A stretch of 7,121 nt of DNA from JBDRGC01 sp043818215 (GTDB taxonomy: Bacteria; Chloroflexota; Anaerolineae; Anaerolineales; UBA11858), in NCBI GenBank assembly GCA_043818215.1, contig JBDRGC010000159.1, positions 1-7,121 on the forward strand, written 5' to 3'. Positions 1 to 6,227 of the stretch are shown one piece after another (position 1 is the first letter of the stretch; each line of letters starts with the position of its first letter). Position numbers and translations under genes: made by a program. The notes under the pieces are model-generated. The model had not been told where the DNA came from. It ran no database searches and worked only from the letters and a program-made list of their open reading frames with translations.

Positions 1-77
1 CCAATCCCCAATCCCCAATCTCCAATCTCCAATCTCCAATCTCCAATCTCCAATCTCCAATCTCTAATCTCTGATCT
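1..77. repeat. Heptamer tandem array, unit CCAATCT (11 units)
   Basis: Eleven contiguous 7-bp units can be read without a gap. Two are CCAATCC, seven are CCAATCT, then CTAATCT and CTGATCT. The array starts at or before the window edge, so its full length is unknown. The last two units (64-77) lie inside the FKBP gene, and its TAG stop is the complement of CTA in unit ten. The same unit in opposite orientation forms the array at 5641-5710. Period-7 arrays resemble the short tandemly repeated repetitive (STRR) heptamers described in cyanobacteria; any relationship is inference. Confidence 0.93.
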
Positions 78-573
78 CCAGCAACTCCACCTCGAAGATA
101 AGCGTGGCATTGGGAGGAATGACGCCTCCCGCTCCGCTGGCTCCGTATCCCAGTTCGGGGGGTATGGTGAGTTTGCGTTGGCCGCCCACTTTCATGCCCG
201 CAACTCCTTCGTCCCATCCCTGGATGACTCTGCCCACCCCAAGTTGAAATTCGAATGGCTGGTCGCGGTCAACTGATGAGTCGAATTTGGTGCCGTCTTC
301 CAGCCAGCCGGTGTAATGTACACTTACGGTATCGCCGGCTTTGGCCTCCTGACCGTCGCCGACGACTAGGTCTTTGTATTGCAGTCCAGATGAACTAGTG
401 ATCATATCTGTGTTCGAATCTCCTGTTAGTGTAGTTTTTGGAAAAATGCGATTCCAATTCAGGGCCACGAGAACCGCTGCAACCAACACGATAATGGTGA
501 TTGTGGCAATGCGTTGATTGCGGCGTTTGGCGGCCCGGGAGGCGCTGCGTTGCTCACGTTTAGTTAGAGACAT
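64..573 (-). CDS. Membrane-anchored FKBP-type peptidyl-prolyl cis-trans isomerase
   Basis: Predicted to catalyse cis-trans isomerisation of prolyl bonds and assist folding of proteins outside the cytoplasmic membrane. The 169-residue product has a basic N-terminus (about 1-20), one hydrophobic segment (about 22-40) and a short linker. A complete FKBP domain follows (about 60-167). FKBP12-like pocket residues are visible: Tyr87 in HYTG, Phe97-Asp98 in KFDSS, Phe109, Val116-Ile117 and Trp120 in VIQGW, Tyr143 in LGYG, Val151-Ile152 and Phe160. The basic flank before the helix suggests an N-in signal anchor; no lipobox is seen. The ATG at 573 is chosen because AGGAG (581-585) sits 7 nt upstream; a TTG two codons earlier would leave almost no spacing. 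The final residues and TAG stop fall in a heptamer array. The gene is preceded by a 237-bp gap with no promoter I could define. The family call is secure; the physiological substrate is unknown. Confidence 0.95.
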   Translation of the reverse strand: MSLTKREQRSASRAAKRRNQRIATITIIVLVAAVLVALNWNRIFPKTTLTGDSNTDMITSSSGLQYKDLVVGDGQEAKAGDTVSVHYTGWLEDGTKFDSSVDRDQPFEFQLGVGRVIQGWDEGVAGMKVGGQRKLTIPPELGYGASGAGGVIPPNATLIFEVELLEIRD

Positions 574-580
574 AGACAAA

Positions 581-585
581 CTCCT
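581..585 (-). promoter_or_regulatory. Ribosome binding site of the FKBP gene
   Basis: AGGAG on the minus strand is 7 nt from the ATG at 573. It decides between that ATG and an in-frame TTG at 579, which would lie only 1-2 nt from the motif. Confidence 0.75.
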
Positions 586-651
586 GTTGAATTTTTCTTC
601 TTTTCTAATTTAGGCAGTGGCGCAAAAGTCACCCGGGAACAGTAAATGCTC

Positions 652-743
652 CGTGAAGCGTGATCCCGTAGGAGAATCGGGACGATGTGCGTGAAGCGTG
701 AAGCGTGAGATCACTCGTCACGTTTCCCACTCCGCTACGCTTC
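652..743. repeat. Palindromic intergenic element, copy 1, with CGTGAAG heptamers
   Basis: This element fills most of the gap between the kinase-like gene and the FKBP gene. It shares blocks, in the same order and orientation, with 6228-6335: CGTGATCCCGTAGGA (659-673), TCGGGACGATGTGCG (677-691), ACGTTTC (720-726) and TACGCTTC (736-743). Within it TCCCG and CGGGA form an inverted repeat. CGTGAAG-type heptamers occur at 652-665 and 690-710. No reading frame is evident, so a non-autonomous or REP-like repeat is the best description. The rest of the 574-810 gap holds nothing else I can name. Confidence 0.75.
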
Positions 744-810
744 GGGGACTGCGTCACGTTTTACGAGGTACAAGCAACCTGCTGACTTTTGCTCGACTTC
801 CAATTTAGCG

Positions 811-2520
811 TTACTTCCAGATTCTGAACTCCCGCAAACTGGAGCCGCCGATGAACTCTTTCAGAATGGAATTAGCTGGAATCAAGCCGCTATCCACGGG
901 GAGAAACCATTCGATGAATGCCAGCAGACGTTTGGCCTCGATATGCTCTGGTGTCCCAAATGGCACCTGACGCAGCAGTGGTTCTGCCAGAGGTTTGAGA
1001 GCCGCGAGTTCATAAACCAGGGCCGAATTGAACATCACGTCGGCGTTATCTTGAAAGGGGAAGATATATCGTTTTTCTCCCCGGCGCACGGATTCCCAGC
1101 GGCTTATGGTGTCTTGAGCCATATAACCTCGTTGGGTGGCATCGCGCACAATCCGCCGGATCAGCCGCGTATCGGCGGTAGAGACCCGGTTGTGCCGATC
1201 CAGGTTGAGTTGAGCAAGTGCAGATGCATAAATGCGGAAGGTCTGTTGTCGGGGGATATTGGGTGTCAATTGGGGGTTCAGACCGTGAATCCCTTCTAGA
1301 ATGATGATCTGCCCGGGTTGGAGTTGGATCATATCTCCGGAGAAGCTTTGCCCAGATTTGAAGTCGAATCTCGGCATTTGCACGCATTGGCCAGCAATCA
1401 GACGTTGCAGATCTTCTCCGAGTTGTTGTGTGTTGACCGCTTCGATTGATTCGAAATCAAGTTCTCCATTTTCGTCGCGAGGTGTATGTTCTCGATCTAT
1501 GAAGTAATTGTCCATCTCCATGGGGAAGGGGGAGATGCCGCGGGCCAGCAGTTGGATCGACAAGCGTTTTGAAAAGGTAGTTTTGCCTGAAGATGAAGGC
1601 CCGGCAATCAAAACCACACGCACCTGTTTAATGCGTTCTGTAATAAACCCCGCGATCTCAGCAATACGCTGCTCGTGCAAGGCTTCGGAAACTAATATGA
1701 TTTCCCGGATGCGATTGTCTTTGATTGCATCGTTGAGCGCCCCCACATTGTCGATCCCTAAACGTGCCAGCCAGTCACCATATTGACGAAAGGTTGCCAG
1801 CAGAGTAGTGTAGTCAGGCAGCGGCAGCAGTTTTGTAGGTTCGTGGCGGCGCGGAAAACGCAGGGTGAAACCATCTCCTACTGATGTTAGTGTGAACCAC
1901 TTCAAGTAACCTGTGGACGGCACCATATAACCGTGGAGATAATCGCGGTGATTTTTCATGCTGTATAGCACCAGGTGATCTTTATTGCGGTGGGCTAACA
2001 GACGAACTTTGTCATCGTAACCTCTTTCTTTGAAATAGGCTATAGCATCATCAAGAGGAACTTCTTGACGCGTAAATGGGGCATCTTCTTCGACAAACTG
2101 GCGCATAAGGCTCTCTAGTTGGGCCAATTCTTCGCCCGATAGCGGCGCCCGGTTGAATACCTGGCAAAAATATCCCCCTGAAGATATGGAGTGGTCGATA
2201 GTCAAAATAGCGTGGGGAAACATTTGGTGAAAAGCAGTTTCCAGCAAGAAAGTCAGCGATCGCCGGTAGAGACGCATTCCATCTGCGTCCCCCATGGTAA
2301 TGGGACGCACATGCGCATCTATTTGTATGGGATAGGTGAGTTCCCGGAGTTGGTCGTTAACCACTGCGCCTACAATAGGAGGCATCGAATCTTCGATAGA
2401 TTTCAGAAAAGCGCCCACACTTGCATTGCGCGGTCCCGACAATACCTGACCATCAGGTAAGTGGACTTCGACTGTAGGACGAGAGGAAACAAACTGGAAT
2501 TTCGATTGTGCGGACATCAT
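811..2520 (-). CDS. Uridine-kinase-like nucleoside kinase with ThrRS-like N-terminal domains
   Basis: Predicted cytoplasmic P-loop kinase of the uridine kinase/phosphoribulokinase superfamily, 569 residues. The C-terminal half carries the Walker A motif GPSSSGKTT (307-315), an acidic MDNYF segment (336-340) placed like the kinase substrate-site Asp, and a Walker B-like strand ending ILEGIHGLN (407-415). The N-terminal part begins with a TGS-like fold (about 15-75: VEVHLPDGQ, VGAFL, VVNDQLREL). A stretch (about 85-180) then resembles the second N-terminal domain of threonyl-tRNA synthetase (compare SGGYFCQV, GEELAQLE, FKERG). The HxxxH zinc motif of the tRNA-editing domain is not present; RRSLTF stands at the expected place. 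No aminoacylation core exists, so it is not a tRNA synthetase. This fusion is known from other bacteria and is usually annotated as uridine kinase or phosphoribulokinase; its true substrate is uncertain. Translation may start at either of two tandem ATGs (2518-2520 or 2515-2517) behind a weak GGA-containing site. It is separated from the gcv operon by a terminator. Confidence 0.88.
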   Translation of the reverse strand: MMSAQSKFQFVSSRPTVEVHLPDGQVLSGPRNASVGAFLKSIEDSMPPIVGAVVNDQLRELTYPIQIDAHVRPITMGDADGMRLYRRSLTFLLETAFHQMFPHAILTIDHSISSGGYFCQVFNRAPLSGEELAQLESLMRQFVEEDAPFTRQEVPLDDAIAYFKERGYDDKVRLLAHRNKDHLVLYSMKNHRDYLHGYMVPSTGYLKWFTLTSVGDGFTLRFPRRHEPTKLLPLPDYTTLLATFRQYGDWLARLGIDNVGALNDAIKDNRIREIILVSEALHEQRIAEIAGFITERIKQVRVVLIAGPSSSGKTTFSKRLSIQLLARGISPFPMEMDNYFIDREHTPRDENGELDFESIEAVNTQQLGEDLQRLIAGQCVQMPRFDFKSGQSFSGDMIQLQPGQIIILEGIHGLNPQLTPNIPRQQTFRIYASALAQLNLDRHNRVSTADTRLIRRIVRDATQRGYMAQDTISRWESVRRGEKRYIFPFQDNADVMFNSALVYELAALKPLAEPLLRQVPFGTPEHIEAKRLLAFIEWFLPVDSGLIPANSILKEFIGGSSLREFRIWK

Positions 2521-2567
2521 TTTTTCCGTAAGGTATGTGAATTCTGCTATCTGTCAAATGGGGGACT

Positions 2568-2576
2568 ATTTTATCA
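2568..2576 (-). promoter_or_regulatory. Candidate extended -10 promoter for the kinase-like gene
   Basis: The minus strand reads TGATAAAAT, matching the extended -10 pattern TGnTATAAT with one mismatch. Transcription would start near 2561, about 40 nt before the ATG. No convincing -35 box lies at standard distance. This is a motif match only, but a promoter is needed because the gcv terminator lies upstream. Confidence 0.4.
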
Positions 2577-2612
2577 CTAATGGACTTGTTCCCATATAAG
2601 TTGGTCAAAGGA

Positions 2613-2718
2613 TTTTGTACACGGATTCACACGGATTTTACGGACACCGTGCCGGTACGACGTAAAGCGAAATAGCAAAGCAAAAAAGCCGTGGTATCCG
2701 TGAAATCCGTGTACAAAA
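2613..2718. repeat. 106-bp MITE-like element with 15-bp inverted ends
   Basis: The left end TTTTGTACACGGATT (2613-2627) and the right end AATCCGTGTACAAAA (2704-2718) are perfect inverse complements. Pairing continues inward with gaps: GGACACC on the left against GGTATCC on the right. The left arm carries one extra unit of roughly 10 bp built on CACGGATT. The central part (about 2650-2693) is unpaired and contains no reading frame. This matches a miniature inverted-repeat or palindromic intergenic element. No target-site duplication is obvious. Confidence 0.75.
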
Positions 2719-2754
2719 ATAAACTGGCATCGTTATTGGGCAACAACTATAATA

Positions 2755-2790
2755 CAAAAAAACCGCCGAGTATTATGCAATCTCGGCGGT
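2755..2790 (-). terminator. Intrinsic terminator of the gcv operon
   Basis: On the minus strand a perfect 9-bp stem, ACCGCCGAG with CTCGGCGGT (2782-2790 and 2762-2770), has an 11-nt loop and is followed directly by a run of six to seven Ts. It begins 34 nt after the gcvPB stop. The 5' arm is also one unit of the heptamer array at 2783-2852. Confidence 0.93.
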
Positions 2791-2852
2791 CAGCGGTCTG
2801 CTGTCAGCGGTCAGTGGTCTGCTGTCAGCGGTCAGCTGTCGGCAACTGGCAA
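2783..2852. repeat. Heptamer tandem array, unit TCAGCGG (10 units)
   Basis: Ten in-register 7-bp units run TCGGCGG, TCAGCGG, TCTGCTG, TCAGCGG, TCAGTGG, TCTGCTG, TCAGCGG, TCAGCTG, TCGGCAA, CTGGCAA. One end forms an arm of the operon terminator. The other end supplies the last codons (QLPTADR) and TGA stop of gcvPB. The pair TCAGCGG-TCTGCTG is itself partly duplicated, suggesting higher-order expansion. Confidence 0.88.
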
Positions 2853-4291
2853 CGCAGCACCAGGTCTCGGGCTGCTTTTACCTCATCAAAACGCCCAAAG
2901 GGAGTTTTATGAGGAGCCGACTTGAGCAATTCCGGATTGGTATGGGCTTCCTCGGCAATTTGGATCAGAGCCTCGGCGAAAGCATCCAGAGTTTCTTTGC
3001 TTTCGGTTTCGGTCGGCTCGATCATCAACGCCTCGGGGACGATCAACGGGAAGTAGTTGGTGGGCGGGTGGAACCCAAAGTCCATCAGCCTCTTCGCAAT
3101 GTCCAGAGCGTGGATATCGGGGGCATCGGGCCAGCGGCCTTCGGCAACAAACTCGTGCATGCAGATACGGTCGTATGGAATATTGTACGTGTCGCGCAAC
3201 CGGGCTTGCAGGTAATTAGCGTTAAGCACCGCGTACTCGGCCACTCTGCGCAGCCCATCCGGCCCTAGCATCATAATGTACGTATAAGCCCTGACAATGA
3301 CGCCGAATTGCCCGTGGAAGGACTTGACCCGCCCGATGCTTTGCGGCGGCCTGACCAGCCCGTAGAGTGGGGGCTGATCAGAGCTGGCCTCTGCAATAAT
3401 GTCAACGAGGGGGTTGGGGAGAAATGCTGCCAGCTCCTCGGTGACGCCCACTGGGCCGGAGCCGGGGCCGCCGCCGCCGTGCGGGGTGGCAAAAGTCTTG
3501 TGCAGGTTGAAGTGCATCACATCAATACCGCAGTCTGCTGGACGTGATATGCCCAATATGGCATTCATATTGGCTCCATCACCGTACACCAAGCCGCCAG
3601 CTTCGTGTACCATCTGGCAAATTTCTTTCAGTTTTTCATCGAACAAGCCCAGTGTGTTGGGGCTGGTGATCATCAACCCTGCCAGAGTGTCGTCGCATTC
3701 GGCTCGCAGCGCGGCAAGATCAACATTGCCGCGCTCATCAGATGGAATCTGCACGATTTGCAAGCCGCTCATTGCCGATGATGCAGGGTTGGTGCCATGA
3801 GCCGAGTCGGGAATCAGCATTTTGACGCGTTTCTCGTCACTGTTGGCTCGATGGTAGGCTCGTATTATCAGCACACCGGTGAGTTCACCCTGCGCGCCGG
3901 CGGCCGGCTGCAGGCTGACCGCCGCAAATCCGCCGATCTCTGCAAGCCATTCCTGGGTTTCATACAGCAATCCTAGCGCACCTTGTACGGTCTCGATAGG
4001 CTGCAAAGGATGGATATGTGCCAAACCCGGCAGGCGGGAAGTGTCTTCGTTGATCTTGGGGTTGTACTTCATGGTACAAGACCCCAAGGGATAGAAGCCG
4101 GTATCTATGCTGTGATTGAGTTGCGAGAGGCGAGTAAAGTGGCGGATGACATCTATCTCGGCGAGTTCTGGGAGCGGCAAGGTCTCGCGGGTGATGGATT
4201 CCGGAATGGGAGAGCGCGGCACATCCGGTTCCGGGTAACGTACCCCCTGCCGCCCCGGAGAAGATAATTCGAAAATGGTGGCCTCAGGCAT
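2825..4291 (-). CDS. gcvPB: Glycine dehydrogenase (decarboxylating) P-protein, subunit 2
   Basis: The PLP-binding half of the split P-protein. With GcvPA it decarboxylates glycine and passes the aminomethyl group to the lipoyl arm of GcvH. The 488-residue product has the expected length. The PLP-binding lysine is Lys265 in HKTFATPHGGGGPG. Other family landmarks are YPLGSCTMKYNP (67-78), DSAHGTNPAS (162-171), ITSPNTLG (208-215) and GDGANMNA (237-244). The ATG at 4291 lies inside the end of gcvPA (8-nt overlap), with GGAGGAA (4296-4302) placed in gcvPA codons, which favours translational coupling. The last seven codons and the stop lie in a 7-bp repeat array. These residues follow the normal end of the family domain, so they are probably dispensable, but that is inference. 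A terminator follows. Confidence 0.97.
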   Translation of the reverse strand: MPEATIFELSSPGRQGVRYPEPDVPRSPIPESITRETLPLPELAEIDVIRHFTRLSQLNHSIDTGFYPLGSCTMKYNPKINEDTSRLPGLAHIHPLQPIETVQGALGLLYETQEWLAEIGGFAAVSLQPAAGAQGELTGVLIIRAYHRANSDEKRVKMLIPDSAHGTNPASSAMSGLQIVQIPSDERGNVDLAALRAECDDTLAGLMITSPNTLGLFDEKLKEICQMVHEAGGLVYGDGANMNAILGISRPADCGIDVMHFNLHKTFATPHGGGGPGSGPVGVTEELAAFLPNPLVDIIAEASSDQPPLYGLVRPPQSIGRVKSFHGQFGVIVRAYTYIMMLGPDGLRRVAEYAVLNANYLQARLRDTYNIPYDRICMHEFVAEGRWPDAPDIHALDIAKRLMDFGFHPPTNYFPLIVPEALMIEPTETESKETLDAFAEALIQIAEEAHTNPELLKSAPHKTPFGRFDEVKAARDLVLRCQLPTADR

Positions 4292-5627
4292 GGGGTTCCT
4301 CCGATAGAGTTTGGATCAGCAAGTCAATTTCATCGCGGCTGTTCATCTCGGTGACGGCTATCAGCAGGCAATTGTCCATGCCATCGAAGGCCTGTCCTAA
4401 ATCGTAACCGCCGATGATATCGTGTGCGAGCAGGTGGGCGTTGATCTCTGCCGCAGGGCGCGGGCAGCGCACCGTAAATTCGTTGAAGAAGGGTGTCTCG
4501 TAAGCTAGATCGTAACCCGGTATGGCTGCGATCTCTCCGGCGGCGTAGTGAGCCTTGTGGTAATTGAGTTCGGCTACCTGCTCCAGGCCGCTCTTGCCCA
4601 AGAGACTCAAATAAATCGCGGAGGCCAGCACCATCAACCCCTGGTTGGTGCAGATATTGGATGTGGCCTTTTCCCTCCGAATATGCTGCTCGCGGGTGCT
4701 AAGGGTGAGCACGTACCCGCGTTGGCCGCGGTTATCCACCGTTTCGCCGGCGATGCGCCCAGCTATTTTGCGGACGTATTTTTTGCGGGTGGCGAGAATG
4801 CCCAGATACGGCCCGCCGAAAGATAGTGGGATGCCCAGGGGCTGCCCCTCTCCGGTGACAATATCGGCCCCGAAGTCGCCGGGCGGCTTGAGCAAGCCCA
4901 AAGCTAACGGGTTGACGTGAATCGCGACCAGGGCCTTCGATTCATGGGCGGCCTCGACTAGGGCGGTGTAATCGTAGATCCGACCCAGGAAATCCGGGTA
5001 CTGGACTACCACCAGGGCTGTATCTTTGTCGATGAGATGAATTAGATCATCCGGCCCGGACTTAGTGGGCGCGTCTTCCCCCACTAGTTCGATTTCCGAC
5101 CCCTGGATGTAGGTGTGGATCGTCTCTTTGTAGTGTGGGTGCAGCGCCGGGGATATTAGTACCTTTGCCCGTTTCCCGCGGAAGTTGTGATAAGCCATGT
5201 TGACGGCCTCTGCGACCGCGGTTGCCCCGTCGTAGTGGGAGGCGTTAGAGACCTCCATCCCGGTGAGGGCCGTGATCAGGCTTTGATATTCGAAGATGGC
5301 TTGCAGGGTTCCCTGGGAGATTTCAGGCTGGTAAGGTGTGTAAGCTGTGTAGAACTCGCCACGTCGCAGGAGTGAATCAACCGCTGCTGGGATGTAGTGG
5401 TTGTACGCGCCGGCTCCCAAAAACGAGGTCAATTCTTGGGTGGTCTCGTTGACCGAGGCAATGCCCTGAAGCTCGGCCAATGCTTCCATCTCTGTCACAC
5501 CGGGGGGGAGATCGAGTTCTGGAAATAACTTCTCTGCCGGGAGACTTTGGAAGAGGTCTTCCATTTGTTGCACGCCGATGGTACGGAGCATGGCTTCCCG
5601 TTCGGCGTCGGTATGGGGAATGAACAT
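4284..5627 (-). CDS. gcvPA: Glycine dehydrogenase (decarboxylating) P-protein, subunit 1
   Basis: The partner subunit of GcvPB in the heterotetrameric P-protein of the glycine cleavage system. The 447-residue product begins MFIPHTDAER, the typical start of this family. Landmarks include YTPYQPEISQG (96-106), HYDGATAVAEA (131-141), GEGQPLGIP (259-267), SFGGPYLG (269-276) and the basic segment with TREQHIRREKATSN (311-324) before CTNQGL. An open frame continues upstream to 5765. Its 46 extra residues are a translation of heptamer repeats (QYSVFS and LQSPIS motifs) and match no part of the family. AAGGAAA (within 5632-5639) sits just before the ATG at 5627, so I place the start there. It is separated from gcvH by 176 bp of repeats but has no terminator between them, so co-transcription is likely. 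Confidence 0.96.
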   Translation of the reverse strand: MFIPHTDAEREAMLRTIGVQQMEDLFQSLPAEKLFPELDLPPGVTEMEALAELQGIASVNETTQELTSFLGAGAYNHYIPAAVDSLLRRGEFYTAYTPYQPEISQGTLQAIFEYQSLITALTGMEVSNASHYDGATAVAEAVNMAYHNFRGKRAKVLISPALHPHYKETIHTYIQGSEIELVGEDAPTKSGPDDLIHLIDKDTALVVVQYPDFLGRIYDYTALVEAAHESKALVAIHVNPLALGLLKPPGDFGADIVTGEGQPLGIPLSFGGPYLGILATRKKYVRKIAGRIAGETVDNRGQRGYVLTLSTREQHIRREKATSNICTNQGLMVLASAIYLSLLGKSGLEQVAELNYHKAHYAAGEIAAIPGYDLAYETPFFNEFTVRCPRPAAEINAHLLAHDIIGGYDLGQAFDGMDNCLLIAVTEMNSRDEIDLLIQTLSEEPHA

Positions 5628-5631
5628 GGGG

Positions 5632-5639
5632 TTTCCTTT
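5632..5639 (-). promoter_or_regulatory. Ribosome binding site of gcvPA, decides its start
   Basis: The minus strand reads AAAGGAAA, with the core ending about 5-6 nt before the ATG at 5627. The heptamer array begins immediately upstream at 5641, so only about 13 bp of non-repeat sequence carries the translation signal. Confidence 0.7.
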
Positions 5640-5640
5640 T

Positions 5641-5745
5641 GGATTGGAGATTGGAGAATGGAGAATGGGGATTGGAGATTGGAGAATGGAGATTGGAGAT
5701 TGGAGATTAAATACTGAATACTGAAAACTGAATACTGAATACTGA
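5641..5745. repeat. Compound heptamer array: AGATTGG x10 then ATACTGA x5 in one register
   Basis: Fifteen consecutive 7-bp units fill 105 bp without a break. The first ten (5641-5710) follow the pattern RGAWTGG, ending with the hybrid AGATTAA. The next five (5711-5745) follow AWACTGA. Both families keep the same phase across their junction. Neither unit gives a stop codon in the frame leading into gcvPA, which creates the false upstream extension of that gene. A 16-bp non-repeat stretch separates this array from the next. Confidence 0.93.
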
Positions 5746-5761
5746 AGGTATGGTGGGTACT

Positions 5762-5810
5762 TCAATTATTAATCATTAATCTATAATCTTCAATCATCAA
5801 TCCTTAATGG
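5762..5810. repeat. Degenerate heptamer array, unit TCAATCN (7 units)
   Basis: Seven 7-bp units can be read: TCAATTA, TTAATCA, TTAATCT, ATAATCT, TCAATCA, TCAATCC, TTAATGG. The AAT core at positions 3-5 is fixed while the flanks vary. The last unit contains the gcvH stop codon (TTA on the plus strand, 5804-5806) and its final His codon. It looks like an older, diverged relative of the CCAATCT array. Confidence 0.75.
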
Positions 5811-6190
5811 CCGCGCTCCTGGGCTTCATAAGCAGCCGCATCCATCAAATCATTAAGCTCGTCAGGGTCACTGAGTTTGATTTTAATCAACCAGGCATCG
5901 CCATAAGGGTCGCTGTTGACCATCTCTGGATTGTCGGCCAGGCCTTCGTTGACTGCGATGATTTTGCCGCTTACGGGCATGAATATATCTGCCGCAGCTT
6001 TGACCGACTCGACCGCTGCGCATGTATCGCCTTGTTCGACCTCCTCGCCCTCGTCCACCATTATCTCGACGAAAACGATATCGGAGAGTTGATCTTGAGC
6101 GTAATCGGTGATCCCAATAGTGCCGGCGTCACCATCGACACGGATCCACTCATCGTTCTCGGTGTACATCAAGTCTTTTGGAATATTCAT
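5804..6190 (-). CDS. gcvH: Glycine cleavage system H protein (lipoyl carrier)
   Basis: GcvH carries the lipoyl arm that shuttles the aminomethyl group between P-, T- and L-proteins in the cytoplasm. The 128-residue product matches the family length. The lipoylation site is Lys64 in ESVKAAAD, preceded by the hammerhead-type strands SDIVFVEI and EQGDTCAAVES. The conserved PVSGKI turn follows (72-77). The N-terminal YTENDEWI and GITDYAQDQLSDIV stretches are also typical. AAGGAG (6198-6203) lies 7 nt before the ATG at 6190, a strong site. It is the first gene after the glycine riboswitch and starts the gcvH-gcvPA-gcvPB operon; gcvT, often next to it, is absent here. Its stop codon lies in a degenerate heptamer array. 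Confidence 0.97.
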   Translation of the reverse strand: MNIPKDLMYTENDEWIRVDGDAGTIGITDYAQDQLSDIVFVEIMVDEGEEVEQGDTCAAVESVKAAADIFMPVSGKIIAVNEGLADNPEMVNSDPYGDAWLIKIKLSDPDELNDLMDAAAYEAQERGH

Positions 6191-6227
6191 GGGAAATCTC
6201 CTTTTAATCTGTGTTTAGGGAACGCAG

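Noticed and set aside
574..579. TTG start for the FKBP gene
   Set aside because: It would leave 1-2 nt to the AGGAG motif, whereas the ATG at 573 has 7 nt.
943..1786. Several plus-strand open frames within the kinase-like gene
   Set aside because: They mirror a well-supported minus-strand gene, and their sequences are of odd composition without domains.
811..2520. Threonyl-tRNA synthetase fragment
   Set aside because: Only N-terminal-like domains occur, the class II catalytic motifs are missing, and a full P-loop kinase domain follows in the same frame without disruption.
2530..2557. TTGACA with TACCTT 16 nt downstream, before the kinase-like gene
   Set aside because: The -35 is perfect but the -10 matches at only 3/6, and the transcript would begin about 3 nt before the ATG, removing the ribosome site. 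The extended -10 at 2568-2576 is preferred.
2909..4267. Plus-strand open frames opposite gcvPB
   Set aside because: They are antisense to a conserved enzyme and lack ribosome binding sites or domains I can recognise.
5628..5765. 46-residue N-terminal extension of gcvPA
   Set aside because: It is translated heptamer repeat, has no family counterpart, and a good ribosome binding site precedes the internal ATG at 5627.
5641..5810. CRISPR array
   Set aside because: Units are 7 bp and directly adjacent, with no unique spacers and no 24-40 bp repeats.
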